A stretch of DNA of 40,580 nucleotides from Arenibaculum pallidiluteum (GCF_017355985.1 NZ_JAFIQU010000002.1:632444-673023), one strand, 5' to 3'; shown: positions 7,064-15,648, counted from the first letter of the stretch. The notes: a model not told the origin generated them from the letters alone. Made by a program: numbers and translations.

Positions 7064-7967
7064 GTCCGCCCGGTCGCGCTGGCGCCAGCGCTGGCTCGAC
7101 TACCCGCTGCAGGCGGCCGCGCTCTGGCTGCTCTACGGGCTGTTCCGGCTGCTTCCCCTGGACACCGCCTCGGCCCTCGGCGGCCGGCTCGCGCGCTACA
7201 TCGGGCCGCGGCTCGCGGCCAGCCGCAAGGCCCTCTCGAACCTCCAGCGCGCGATGCCCGAACTCGACGCCGCGGCGCGGCAGGAGGTCCTCGCCGGCAT
7301 GTGGGAGAATCTCGGGCGTGTCGCGGCCGAGTATCCCCACATCGCGCGGCTGTGGGGCCGCGGGGGCGATTGCCGGGTCGAGATCCTCGGTTCCGAGCAC
7401 CTGCGCGCCGCGGCGGCCAGCGGCAAGCCGGCGATCCTCGTCTCGGGTCATCTCGCCAACTGGGAGCTGCTGTCCCATGCGGCGGCGCTCCATGGCCTGC
7501 CGCTGACGCTGGTCTACCGGCGCCCCAACAACCCGCTGGTCGCCCGCCTTCTGGACCGCGCCCGCGAGGCCATCGACGGCGAACACGTCGAGAAGGGCCG
7601 GAACGGCGCCCGCGCATTGCTGGCGGCCCTGCGTGCGGGACGCAGCGTCGGCATGCTGATGGATCAGAAGTTCAACGACGGCGTCCCGGTGCCCTTCTTC
7701 GGGCGCGATGCCATGACCGCGCCGGCCGCGGCGCAGTTCGCCGTCCGCTTCAAAGCGCCGATGCTGCCCGCGCGCATCGAGCGGCTGGAGGGCGCCCGCT
7801 TTCGCCTCACGGTGCTGCCGCCCCTCCCGGTGCCGGAGGGTGATACCGAGGACGGGTCCGAAGGCGCCGCCCATGCGCTTCTGGTCCGCTTCAACGCACT
7901 GCTGGAATCCTGGATCCGGGAGCGGCCGGCCCAGTGGCTGTGGCTGCATCGGCGCTGGCCGGACTGA
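7053..7967 (+). CDS. lysophospholipid/lipid A acyltransferase (LpxL/HtrB family)
   Basis: This 304-aa membrane-associated acyltransferase has one hydrophobic N-terminal segment (LDYPLQAAALWLLYGLFRLLPL, about residues 14-35). The catalytic HxxxxD/E motif is seen as GHLANWELLSH near residue 132. VYRRPNNPLVARLLDRAR, GMLMDQKFNDGVPVPFFGR and the terminal PAQWLWLHRRWPD also match the family. LpxL-type enzymes add a secondary acyl chain from acyl-ACP to Kdo2-lipid IVA. Position at the end of waaA-lpxK supports this role. Whether it acts as LpxL or LpxM, and with which chain length, cannot be judged. The ATG lies 11 bp inside lpxK. Confidence 0.9.
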   Translation: MAHRSARSRWRQRWLDYPLQAAALWLLYGLFRLLPLDTASALGGRLARYIGPRLAASRKALSNLQRAMPELDAAARQEVLAGMWENLGRVAAEYPHIARLWGRGGDCRVEILGSEHLRAAAASGKPAILVSGHLANWELLSHAAALHGLPLTLVYRRPNNPLVARLLDRAREAIDGEHVEKGRNGARALLAALRAGRSVGMLMDQKFNDGVPVPFFGRDAMTAPAAAQFAVRFKAPMLPARIERLEGARFRLTVLPPLPVPEGDTEDGSEGAAHALLVRFNALLESWIRERPAQWLWLHRRWPD

Positions 7968-7994
7968 GCCGCCGGAGCACGAACCGACCTTCCG

Positions 7995-9605
7995 TCAGAA
8001 CAGGCTTTCCTGTATCGGCACGGGTGGCCGTTGCGCACGCTCGCGCGGCTTCCGGCCCGCGGGCGGCGGCAGGGCGGGCCCGGGGGCGGGAACGCCTCCG
8101 ATCACCGCCTCGGCCTTGCCATCGCGGAACTCCAGCGTCACCGCCTGGCCCGGCTGCGTCTCGGCCGCGGCCGAGACGGGATGGCCGTCGGCGTCGGTGA
8201 TCAGCGCGAAGCCGCGATCGAGCACCCGGCGGAAGGAATAGCTCTCGAGGAGGCCGGCAGCCCGTTCCAGCCGCTGGCCCGCCACGTCGATGCCGCGCAG
8301 GTGGGCACGCTTCAGCCGATCGGCCAGCTCGGCCGAGCGGCGTGCCCCCTCGGCCAGCCGCTGGCGGGTCGGAACGAGGCTGAGCCGGCCCGCGCTGGCG
8401 GCGAGGCGCCCGCGCTCGGCCGCCAGCACCTGGCGCAGCGCCATGGCCAGAGCCCGGCCTTCACCGTCGAGCCGGCTGCGGCTCTCGCCCAGGATCTCCC
8501 GCGGGTGGCGAATGCGGGCCGCGAGTTCGCCGACCCGCGTGCGCCTGCGGTCCAGCACCGTGCCGACGGCGAGGTTCAGCCGCTCGGCCCGGTCGTCCAG
8601 CCGCTGGACGCAGCCCTCCAGGAGCGCGGCCGGGTCGCCGAGGCCGCGGGCCAGCCCCTCGACGCGGGTGCGCCGCTCCTCGATCCCGCGGGTGGTGCAG
8701 GCGTAGAGCCGGCGCGCGCAATCCATCACCTCGGCCAGCAGCTCGGCGCGCACGGGCACCGCCATCTCGGCCGCCGCGGTGGGCGTGGGGGCACGCCGGT
8801 CGGCCGCGAAGTCGATCAGGGTCGTGTCGGTCTCGTGCCCGACCGCCGAGATCAGCGGGATCCCCGAGGCGGCCGCGGCGCGCACCACCACCTCCTCGTT
8901 GAAGGGCATTAGATCCTCGAGGCTTCCACCGCCCCGGGCCACGATCAGCAGGTCCGGCCGGGGCACCCTGCCGTCCGGCGCCAAGCGGTTGAAGCCCTCG
9001 ATCGCAGCGGCGATCTGACCGGCTGCGGCATCGCCCTGGACGGCCACCGGCCAGACCAGCACCCGGCGCGGGAAGCGGTCGTCCAGACGGTGCAGGATGT
9101 CCCGGATCACCGCTCCGGTGGGCGAGGTCACGACCCCGATCACCTGCGGCAGGAACGGCAGGGGTCGCTTGCGCGCGGGATCGAACAGCCCCTCGGCAGC
9201 CAGGCGCCGCTTGCGCTCCTCCAGCAGCTTCAGCAGCGCGCCCTCGCCGGCCAGCTCCATGCTGTCGATCACGAGCTGGTACTGCGAGCGGCCGGGATAT
9301 GTGGTGAGCTTGCCGGTGCAGATGACCTCCAGCCCTTCCTCGGGCCGGACCGACAGCCGGAGAACGGTGCCCTTCCAGCACACGGCCTCGAGCACCGCTG
9401 ATTCGTCCTTGAGGCGCAGATAGCAATGCCCGGAGCCGTGGAACTTCGGCTGCGAGATCTCTCCCCGCACGCGCACGTAGCCGAAGGCATCCTCCACCGT
9501 GCGCTTGAGCGCCCGGCTGAGTTCGCTCACGGAGAGCTCGGGAAGGTTGGAGCCCGGCCGCGGGCCGGGGCTGCGCTCCGGCGGCGCGGCTTCGTCTTGA
9601 GTCAT
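7995..9605 (-). CDS. xseA: exodeoxyribonuclease VII large subunit
   Basis: This 536-aa subunit of the ATP-independent single-strand exonuclease has an N-terminal OB-fold (LSVSELSRALKRTVEDAFGYVRVRGEIS, HCYLRLKD, VCWKG). The catalytic domain carries GVVTSPTGAVIRDILHRL, ARGGGSLEDLMPFNEE, AVGHETDTTLIDFAADRRAPTPTAAAE near residues 260-300, then a long helical coiled region and the end DRGFALITDADG. The length is slightly above usual because of a Pro/Gly/Arg-rich tail before IQESLF. The ATG at 9605 gives MTQDEAAP; longer readings would overlap purD in antisense. It is divergent from purD with a 58-bp gap. The small subunit XseB is not in the window. Confidence 0.95.
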   Translation of the reverse strand: MTQDEAAPPERSPGPRPGSNLPELSVSELSRALKRTVEDAFGYVRVRGEISQPKFHGSGHCYLRLKDESAVLEAVCWKGTVLRLSVRPEEGLEVICTGKLTTYPGRSQYQLVIDSMELAGEGALLKLLEERKRRLAAEGLFDPARKRPLPFLPQVIGVVTSPTGAVIRDILHRLDDRFPRRVLVWPVAVQGDAAAGQIAAAIEGFNRLAPDGRVPRPDLLIVARGGGSLEDLMPFNEEVVVRAAAASGIPLISAVGHETDTTLIDFAADRRAPTPTAAAEMAVPVRAELLAEVMDCARRLYACTTRGIEERRTRVEGLARGLGDPAALLEGCVQRLDDRAERLNLAVGTVLDRRRTRVGELAARIRHPREILGESRSRLDGEGRALAMALRQVLAAERGRLAASAGRLSLVPTRQRLAEGARRSAELADRLKRAHLRGIDVAGQRLERAAGLLESYSFRRVLDRGFALITDADGHPVSAAAETQPGQAVTLEFRDGKAEAVIGGVPAPGPALPPPAGRKPRERAQRPPVPIQESLF

Positions 9606-9663
9606 GGCCGGCGCATGATACAACCCCGGCAGGGCGGGGCGGAAGCTGGCGAAGGGAGTTCCC

Positions 9664-10950
9664 ATGAAGGTTCTGGTGGTCGGCTCGGGCGGGCGGGAGC
9701 ACGCGCTGTGCTGGGCGATCGCGGCCTCGCCGCTCTGCGACCGCCTGTTCTGCGCCCCCGGCAATGCCGGGATCGAGCGCGAGGCCGAATGCGTCCCGAT
9801 CGCCGTCGACGACCTCGACGGGCTCGTCCGCTTTGCGACCGAGCAGGCCGTGGACCTGGTCGTGGTGGGGCCCGAGGTGCCGCTGGTCCTCGGCCTCGTC
9901 GACCGCCTGCAGGCGGCCGGCATCAAGGCCTTCGGCCCCAGCGCGGCAGCTGCCGCCATCGAGGGATCGAAGGGCTTCATGAAGGATCTGTGCGCCCGCC
10001 ACGGCATCCCGACCGCCGCCTATGGGCGGTTCTCGGAGCCGGGCGCCGCCCACGCCTTCGCCGAGCGCATGGGAGCGCCGCTGGTGGTGAAGGCCGACGG
10101 CCTCGCCGCAGGCAAGGGCGTCACCATCTGCGCGACGCTGGAGGAGGCCCATGCCGCCATCGACGAAGCGCTGGTCGGCAACGCCTTCGGCGCGGCCGGG
10201 GCGGAGCTTGTGATCGAGGAGTTCCTGGAGGGCGAGGAGGTCAGCTTCTTCGCCCTGGTCGACGGCACCCACGCCCTGCCGCTGGCCTCCTGCCAGGACC
10301 ACAAGCGCGTGGGCGACGGCGACACCGGGCCCAACACCGGCGGCATGGGCGCCTATTCGCCGGTCTCGATCATGACCCCGGCGCTCGAGGCGCGCGTGCT
10401 GCGCGAGATCATCGAGCCGACCGTGCGGGGCATGGCGGCCGAGGGCAACCCGTTCCGTGGCGTCCTCTTCGCCGGCCTGATGATCTGTCCGGGCGCCGAC
10501 GGCCCGGTGCCCAAGCTTCTGGAATACAACGCGCGCTTCGGCGACCCCGAATGCCAGGTCCTGATGAAGCGCATGATGTCCGACGTGCTGCCGATCCTGC
10601 TGGCCGCCTGCGAGGGCCAGCTCCGCAACGCGTCGGCGCGCTGGTACGAGGATGCCGCACTGTGCGTGGTGATGGCCGCCAAGGGCTATCCCGGCGCGGT
10701 GGTGAAGGGGACCGAGATCCACGGCCTGGACGAGGCCGCGGCGCTGCCCGACGTCACGGTGTTCCATGCCGGCACCGCCCGGGGGCCGGACGGCACGATC
10801 CTCGCGGCCGGGGGCCGGGTGCTCGGCGTCACGGCCATCGCCCCCACCGTCGGCGAGGCACGCACCCTCGCCTACGAGGCGGTGGAGCGGATCGACTGGG
10901 CGGAGGGTTTCTGCCGGCGCGACATCGGCTGGCGCGCCGTGGGCCGCTGA
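9664..10950 (+). CDS. purD: phosphoribosylamine--glycine ligase
   Basis: This 428-aa ATP-grasp enzyme joins 5-phosphoribosylamine and glycine to form GAR, the second step of purine synthesis. It is a full-length PurD. The N-domain is [18 protein letters not shown]. The ATP-grasp core shows [65 protein letters not shown] and [13 protein letters not shown] with metal-binding Glu and Asn residues. The C-domain has [11 protein letters not shown] strong GAAGGGAG ribosome-binding site sits 5 bases before the ATG. It is a single gene, divergent from xseA. Confidence 0.97.
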   Translation: MKVLVVGSGGREHALCWAIAASPLCDRLFCAPGNAGIEREAECVPIAVDDLDGLVRFATEQAVDLVVVGPEVPLVLGLVDRLQAAGIKAFGPSAAAAAIEGSKGFMKDLCARHGIPTAAYGRFSEPGAAHAFAERMGAPLVVKADGLAAGKGVTICATLEEAHAAIDEALVGNAFGAAGAELVIEEFLEGEEVSFFALVDGTHALPLASCQDHKRVGDGDTGPNTGGMGAYSPVSIMTPALEARVLREIIEPTVRGMAAEGNPFRGVLFAGLMICPGADGPVPKLLEYNARFGDPECQVLMKRMMSDVLPILLAACEGQLRNASARWYEDAALCVVMAAKGYPGAVVKGTEIHGLDEAAALPDVTVFHAGTARGPDGTILAAGGRVLGVTAIAPTVGEARTLAYEAVERIDWAEGFCRRDIGWRAVGR

Positions 10951-10992
10951 GTCCCGGCACGGCGGCCAAGGGCGCCGGGGTGGCAGGCGGGA

Positions 10993-11169
10993 TCAGGCGT
11001 CGCCCACGATCGCGGTGATCCGGCCGGTGCCCCCGCAGGCCGGGCAAGGGGACCCCGCTCTGTCCCCGGTCCCGCCGCAGTCCGGACAGACCGCCTCGCC
11101 GCTCTGAGGCGATCCCGGCGGTGCCTCGTCCCCGGGGTTGCGGCCGGCCCGCGTGTCTCCCTCGCTCAT
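10993..11169 (-). CDS. 58-aa DnaJ-type zinc-finger protein
   Basis: This tiny protein carries two copies of the CxxCxGxG motif of the DnaJ cysteine-rich domain, CPDCGGTG and CPACGGTGRI, in its C-terminal half. The four cysteines could bind one zinc ion. The N-terminal half is polar and disordered (MSEGDTRAGRNPGDEAPPGSPQSGE). A GAGG ribosome-binding site lies 6 bases before the ATG. Similar stand-alone zinc ribbons are common and often annotated as DnaJ-related; a chaperone or RNA role is possible but not shown. It lies downstream of the RTX-type gene on the same strand, separated by two strong hairpins, so it probably has its own promoter. Confidence 0.7.
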   Translation of the reverse strand: MSEGDTRAGRNPGDEAPPGSPQSGEAVCPDCGGTGDRAGSPCPACGGTGRITAIVGDA

Positions 11170-11190
11170 CGCAAACCTCGGAAAGGGGAA

Positions 11191-11218
11191 GCACCGGGCG
11201 GCCGAGGCCGCCCGGTGC
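11191..11218 (-). terminator. 13-bp perfect hairpin followed by a pyrimidine run
   Basis: GCACCGGGCGGCC (11191-11203) and GGCCGCCCGGTGC (11206-11218) pair perfectly. Read leftward, the stem is followed by TTCCCCTTTCC, a weak U/C tract. It is one of two hairpins after the RTX-type gene and is likely a transcription stop. Confidence 0.6.
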
Positions 11219-11224
11219 CAAGTG

Positions 11225-11258
11225 ACGCCACCGGGTGGCGGTGGCCACCCGGTGGCGT
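11225..11258 (-). terminator. 15-bp perfect hairpin, 5 bases after the RTX gene stop
   Basis: ACGCCACCGGGTGGC (11225-11239) and GCCACCCGGTGGCGT (11244-11258) form a perfect 15-bp stem with a 4-base loop. It begins 5 bases past the stop codon of the gene ending at 11264. It works with the next hairpin as a tandem terminator or mRNA-stabilising 3' end. Confidence 0.65.
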
Positions 11259-11263
11259 CGGGC

Positions 11264-12934
11264 TCAGGCGAAGAAGTAGTCCGTCGCCAGGACCTGTGTC
11301 GTGCCGCCGGTCCCCGCGCCGGCTTCGGTGCCCGCACCGGCATCCGTGCCAGTGCCGGAACCTGTCCCGCCGCCAGCGCCCGTGCCGCCGGTACCCGACC
11401 CGGCACCACCATCGGTGCCGCCGGATCCGGTTCCGCCGTCGGCGAACAGCTCCTCCACCGAGAACACGCCATCCTGGAAGGCGACGGACTCGAACTCGGT
11501 GAACTCGACGGTGGCGCCGGTGCCGGTGGCCGTGAAGACGCCGTCGGCGAAGTCGATCGACCCCTCGCCGCCCGTTGCGCCATCGGCCGAGCCGCCGGCC
11601 GTGCCGTCCGTCGAACCGCCCGCCGAGCCATCTGCGGCATCGCCCGCGGTGCCCTCGGCGGAGCCGTCCGACGCGCTCCCGTCGGCCACGGCCGCCGGGG
11701 CGGCGTCGGCGCCCGTGCCGCCCGTTGCGCCATCGGCGGAGCCGCCGGTGCCGCCGTCGGTCCCGGCACCCGTGCCACCGCCGGTTCCAGTGCCGCCATC
11801 GGTGCCCGTGCCGCCGCCGGCACCATCATCCGAGGCTGCTGCGAAGGTGAAGCTCGCACGGGTCCCGTTCAGGACCAGCACGTCGCTGCCCGCGCCGCCT
11901 TCCAGCACGTCGGTGCCGCCGCCGCTGACGACGACGTCATTGCCGTTGAAGCCGTTCAGCGTGTCGTTGCCGGCGCCGCCGATCATCAGGTCGCCGCCGT
12001 TGAAGATGCCCTGCAGGAGATCCTGCAGCGCATCGCCGGGGGCGCCGACATCCGTGCCGCCATCGGCAGTCCCGTCGGTCGAGCCGTCCGTGGCATCCGT
12101 CGAGCCGTCCGCGCCGCCGCTCGTCCCTTCGGAGCCCGCCGTGCCCTCGGCCGTGCCATCCGCGGCAGCGACCGGCGCCGCATCGGCACCCGTGCCACCG
12201 GTCGCGCCGCCGTCAGTCCCGCCGCCGGTTGCGCCATCGGCGGAGCCGCCCGTCCCGGTGCCCGTGCCGGTCCCGGTGCCGCCATCCGTGGCGCCCGTAC
12301 CGCCATCGGTGCCGGTTCCGTCGTCGGTCCCGGTTCCGCCATCGGTGCCGCCAGTCCCGCCGCCGGCATCCCCGCCGGCTGCATCGATCAGGGCCGCCTC
12401 GAAGCGGTTCCAGTTGAAGTTGGCATTGCCCAGCGAGAAGCCGCCGCCGTTGCCGTCGTTGAAGACCAGCGAGCGCACCGTGCCGTCCGTCACCACGTCC
12501 GAAAGGGACGGCGCGCCGGCATCGGCGCCGTCATCAGCGGGGGTGCCGCCCGGGGTGTCCTCGGAGCCCGCGCCGCCCCCGGTTCCGCTGCCCGTCCCGC
12601 CATCGGCGACCGCGCCGCCGCCGGAACCGGTGGAGCCGTCGCCGGTTGCGGGAGCGTCGGTGGCACCGCCCCCGGTCCCTGGAGCATCGGTCCCGCCGCC
12701 GGCGGTTCCGTCATCCGTGCCGGTTCCCGGGGCGCCGGTCCCGCTGCCCGTCCCGCCGCCGGTGAAGTCTTCGGAGATCGTGAAATCGCCTTCCATGCTG
12801 ATGACGCTGCCGTCCGCACCGACGGCCACGACGGCGTCATTGCTGGCGGTCACGACCGTGTAGCTGTCCGGGTTCGGGAGACTTCCGGCCTCGCCGAAGC
12901 TCACGCCGGATGCGCCCGTGGTCAAAGTTGCCAT
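11264..12934 (-). CDS. Gly/Thr/Asp-rich RTX-type calcium-binding protein
   Basis: This 556-aa protein has no signal peptide. Residues 1-60 are ordinary in composition (MATLTTGASGVSFGEAGSLPNP...). Most of the rest is low-complexity GGTG/DGGTG/DGTA. In the middle (about 310-352) lie RTX nonapeptide-type repeats, GGAGNDTLNGFNGND and GGGTDVLEGGAGSDVLVLNG, which bind calcium. Near 470-493 a VEFTEFESVAFQDGVFSVEELF motif matches the strand that normally closes an RTX domain. The C-terminus ends TDYFFA, an acidic residue followed by hydrophobics, as in many type I secretion signals. Export by an ABC type I system is inferred; no transporter is nearby. The ATG at 12934 has GAGGA 8 bases upstream. Confidence 0.7.
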   Translation of the reverse strand: MATLTTGASGVSFGEAGSLPNPDSYTVVTASNDAVVAVGADGSVISMEGDFTISEDFTGGGTGSGTGAPGTGTDDGTAGGGTDAPGTGGGATDAPATGDGSTGSGGGAVADGGTGSGTGGGAGSEDTPGGTPADDGADAGAPSLSDVVTDGTVRSLVFNDGNGGGFSLGNANFNWNRFEAALIDAAGGDAGGGTGGTDGGTGTDDGTGTDGGTGATDGGTGTGTGTGTGGSADGATGGGTDGGATGGTGADAAPVAAADGTAEGTAGSEGTSGGADGSTDATDGSTDGTADGGTDVGAPGDALQDLLQGIFNGGDLMIGGAGNDTLNGFNGNDVVVSGGGTDVLEGGAGSDVLVLNGTRASFTFAAASDDGAGGGTGTDGGTGTGGGTGAGTDGGTGGSADGATGGTGADAAPAAVADGSASDGSAEGTAGDAADGSAGGSTDGTAGGSADGATGGEGSIDFADGVFTATGTGATVEFTEFESVAFQDGVFSVEELFADGGTGSGGTDGGAGSGTGGTGAGGGTGSGTGTDAGAGTEAGAGTGGTTQVLATDYFFA

Positions 12935-13043
12935 GGTTGGGTTCCTCTGAGGTTTCGTGATGACTTGGGACGTCTGAGCTGCCGGCGCGTTGGCCGGCGC
13001 CACCCCAACCTCGAGGCTCTAAGGGGGTTCCTCTTCCGCGAAG

Positions 13044-13061
13044 GCCCTCTGCCAAGAGGGC
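13044..13061. other. 7-bp hairpin between tadA and the RTX gene
   Basis: GCCCTCT (13044-13050) and AGAGGGC (13055-13061) pair perfectly around a GCCA loop. No T-run follows on either strand. It may be part of a tadA 3' end or an RTX-gene leader. The role is uncertain. Confidence 0.35.
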
Positions 13062-13120
13062 ACGTCGAATGGGGCGAGCTGCCCGCAAGGTTTCGCCACC
13101 AAAGCGACGCGAACTTTCGG

Positions 13121-13603
13121 TCAGCGTCGCTCGCGGAAGAAGTCCCGCAGCAGGGCTGCCGCCCGGCGCTCGTCGATGCCGCCATAGACCTCGGGCGCGT
13201 GGTGGCAGGTCGGCTGCCCGAAGAAGCGGGGCCCATGCTCGACGCCGCCGCCCTTGGGGTCGTAGGCGCCGAAGTAGAGGCGCCGGATCCGGGCGAAGGA
13301 GATCGCCGCTGCGCACAGGGCGCAGGGCTCCAGCGTCACGTAGAGATCGCAGCCAGGAAGCCGCGGCTCGCCCAGGGCGGCGCAGGCCTCGCGGATCGCC
13401 AGGATCTCGGCATGGGCGGTGGGGTCCCTCAGCGCCTCGGTACGGTTGCCGGCGCGGCCGAGCACCCGTCCGTCGGGGCCGAGCACCACCGCGCCGACCG
13501 GCACCTCGCCGCGGGCGGCGGCGGCGGCGGCCTCGGCGAAGGCGAGCGCCATCGGCCGGTCGCCGGGCGGATGGGGCTGGCTGTCGGCCGGGACATCGGA
13601 CAT
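13121..13603 (-). CDS. tadA: tRNA-specific adenosine deaminase
   Basis: This 160-aa zinc enzyme converts adenosine-34 to inosine in tRNA-Arg(ACG). The core shows ALAFAEAAAAAARGEVPVGAVVL, TAHAEILAIREAC with the zinc His and catalytic Glu (HAE), and LEPCALCAAAISFARIRRLYFGAYDPKGGGVEHG with the PCxxC zinc pair. Conserved FxxxxTCHHAPEVYGGI and a C-terminal LLRDFFRERR complete it. The start at 13603 (MSDVPADSQ) has AAGG about 9 bases upstream; a later ATG (MALAFAEA) is also possible. It is divergent from rluB. Confidence 0.93.
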   Translation of the reverse strand: MSDVPADSQPHPPGDRPMALAFAEAAAAAARGEVPVGAVVLGPDGRVLGRAGNRTEALRDPTAHAEILAIREACAALGEPRLPGCDLYVTLEPCALCAAAISFARIRRLYFGAYDPKGGGVEHGPRFFGQPTCHHAPEVYGGIDERRAAALLRDFFRERR

Positions 13604-13691
13604 CGCCGGCACCTTGCCCCAGCCACCGCGGCGGCGCAACCCGCCCCGGCGCGATTGCGGCAGGGCCCTCGGGCGCCTACAGTCCGCCCCC

Positions 13692-15086
13692 ATGGCCAAG
13701 AACACGAAATCCGAGCAGGACTCCCCCGAGGACGCCCGCCCCGCCCCCGCCGGCGAGCGCATCGCCAAGCGCCTGGCGCGCGCGGGGGTGTGCTCGCGCC
13801 GCGACGCCGAGGTGCTGGTCGCCGAGGGGCGCGTCGCCGTCAACGGCGCCGTGCTGACGACGCCCGCGACGCTGGTGCAGGCCGGCGACCAGGTGACGGT
13901 CGACGGGAAGCCCCTGCCCGAGCCGGAGGCGACGCGGCTGTGGCGCTACCACAAGCCCGACGGGCTGGTGACCAGCGCGCGCGACGAGAAGGGCCGCGAG
14001 ACCGTCTTCGACCACCTGCCGCCCGACATGCCCCGCGTCGTCTCGGTCGGCCGGCTCGACCTGACCACCGAGGGGCTGCTGCTGCTCACCAATGACGGCG
14101 AGCTGGCCCGGCATCTCGAGCTGCCCGCCACCGGCTGGACGCGGCGCTATCGTGTGCGCGTCCACGGCAAGGTCGACCCCGACGCGCTGAAGCGCCTGTC
14201 CAGGGGCGTGCGGGTCGGCGATGTCGACTACGGCCCGATCGAGGCCGAGCTCGAGCGCGAGCAGGGCAGCAACGCCTGGCTGGTGATGAGCATCAAGGAG
14301 GGCAAGAACCGCGAGGTCCGCCGGGTGCTCGAGCATCTGGGCCTTCAGGTGACGCGCCTGATCCGCACCGCCTACGGCCCCTTCCAGCTCGGCAAGCTCG
14401 AACGCGGCGAGGTCGAGGAGGTGCCGCGCCGCGTGCTCAGGGACCAGGCGGCGAAGTTCTTCTCCGGGCGCGAGGACGTCGCGCAGCGCCGCGATGCGCC
14501 GGCCGAGGCCCGCGTCGTGCCCCGCGCCGTCCCGGGCGGCCGCGCCCCGACCCTGGCCGAGGTGAAGGCGCGCAACGCCGCCCGGGAAGCCGAGGCGCGG
14601 CCGGGCCCGCGCAGCCCGGCGCGCATCGTGGCCGACCGCCGCCGCGGCGAGGACGGCCCCCCGGAGCCCGGCCGCGGCCGCAGGGACGGCGAGCGTCCCG
14701 GGCGCGAGGACGCAGGCTTCCGCAGCGAACGGCCCGCCCGCGACGGACGGCCGCGTGCCGAGCCCGCGGGCCACGGCCCGAGGGAGTCCCGCTACACCGC
14801 TGACCGGACGGCCCCGTCGGGCGGTGCCCCGGCCCGGGGCCGCTTCGGCGCCTCGAAGGCCGAGACCGGCTCGCGCCAGGACCGGCCGGAGCGCCAGGAC
14901 CGTGCGGCCCGCGTTGACCCGAGCGGCGGCAAGCGGGGCGGCCAAAAGGGCGATCAGCGCGGCGACCGGCAGCCCGCCGGGCGCCCCGGCCGCGGTGAAG
15001 GACCGCCCTCGGGCGGGCGCCCGCGCGGCGAGGGACCCGGCCGCGGCCGCCCGGGCGGAGGGCGCGGTGCGGATCGTCGGCGGTAG
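13692..15086 (+). CDS. rluB: 23S rRNA pseudouridine synthase, RluB-type
   Basis: This 464-aa protein has an S4 RNA-binding domain at about residues 22-70 (ERIAKRLARAGVCSRRDAEVLVAEGRVAVNG), then the RsuA/RluB catalytic domain with WRYHKPDGLVTSARDEKGRETVFD and the active-site Asp motif GRLDLTTEGLLLLTNDG near 115-135, then EGKNREVRRVLEHLGLQVTRLIRTAYGPF. The family makes a pseudouridine in helix 89/90 of 23S rRNA. About 200 C-terminal residues (from about 260) are an Arg/Gly/Pro/Asp-rich disordered tail, longer than in the enterobacterial protein. The rsmD start lies 20 bp inside its 3' end. Confidence 0.9.
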   Translation: MAKNTKSEQDSPEDARPAPAGERIAKRLARAGVCSRRDAEVLVAEGRVAVNGAVLTTPATLVQAGDQVTVDGKPLPEPEATRLWRYHKPDGLVTSARDEKGRETVFDHLPPDMPRVVSVGRLDLTTEGLLLLTNDGELARHLELPATGWTRRYRVRVHGKVDPDALKRLSRGVRVGDVDYGPIEAELEREQGSNAWLVMSIKEGKNREVRRVLEHLGLQVTRLIRTAYGPFQLGKLERGEVEEVPRRVLRDQAAKFFSGREDVAQRRDAPAEARVVPRAVPGGRAPTLAEVKARNAAREAEARPGPRSPARIVADRRRGEDGPPEPGRGRRDGERPGREDAGFRSERPARDGRPRAEPAGHGPRESRYTADRTAPSGGAPARGRFGASKAETGSRQDRPERQDRAARVDPSGGKRGGQKGDQRGDRQPAGRPGRGEGPPSGGRPRGEGPGRGRPGGGRGADRRR

Positions 15087-15648
15087 GCACCGCGGGCGGC
15101 GGATCGAGGCGCCCGCGGGCCGCGACGTCCGGCCGACCAGCGATCGGACCCGAGAAGCCCTGTTCAACGTGCTCGCCCATGCCGCCTGGGGGGCGGACGA
15201 CGCGTCGTCCGCCGGGGCCGCCATTGAAGATGCCATCGTGCTGGACGCCTTCTGCGGCACCGGGGCGCTGGCGCTGGAGGCGATCTCGCGCGGGGCGCTG
15301 CGCGCTGTGCTGATGGACGTCTCGACGCCGTCGCTCGACGCGGCCCGCCGCAACGCCGCGGCGCTGGGCGAGCAGGCACGCTGCCGGATCCTGCGCGCCG
15401 ACGCGACGCGCCCGCCGCCGGCCCCCGAGCCCTGCACCCTCGCCTTCCTGGACCCGCCCTACGGCAAGGGTCTGGCCGAGGCCGCCCTGCCCGCGCTCCT
15501 GGCCCGCGGCTGGCTGGCCCCGGGGGCGCTGGTGGTGGTCGAGACCGCCGCGCGCGACCCGCTGGCCCTGCCGTCGGGCCTCGCGGCCCTCGATGAACGC
15601 GGCTACGGCGAGACGCGCATCAGCTTCCTGCGGGTCGTGGCCGGCTGA
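15067..15648 (+). CDS. rsmD: 16S rRNA (guanine966-N2)-methyltransferase
   Basis: This 193-aa SAM-dependent enzyme begins VRIVGGRHRGRRIEAPAGRDVRPTSDRTREALFNVLAH, the family N-terminus, from a GTG at 15067 with GGAGGG 6 bases upstream. The SAM-binding loop VLDAFCGTGALALEAISRGA (near residue 60) and catalytic DPPYGKGL near 130 are intact. It methylates G966 of 16S rRNA before the 30S subunit is complete. The start lies inside the end of rluB, giving a coupled pair of rRNA-modifying genes. Confidence 0.93.
   Translation: MRIVGGRHRGRRIEAPAGRDVRPTSDRTREALFNVLAHAAWGADDASSAGAAIEDAIVLDAFCGTGALALEAISRGALRAVLMDVSTPSLDAARRNAAALGEQARCRILRADATRPPPAPEPCTLAFLDPPYGKGLAEAALPALLARGWLAPGALVVVETAARDPLALPSGLAALDERGYGETRISFLRVVAG

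Noticed and set aside
11138..14095. A 985-codon plus-strand frame opposite the RTX-type gene
   Set aside because: It is antisense to the Gly/Thr repeats and tadA, has no ribosome-binding site and matches no domain. The opposite strand has RTX and TadA motifs.
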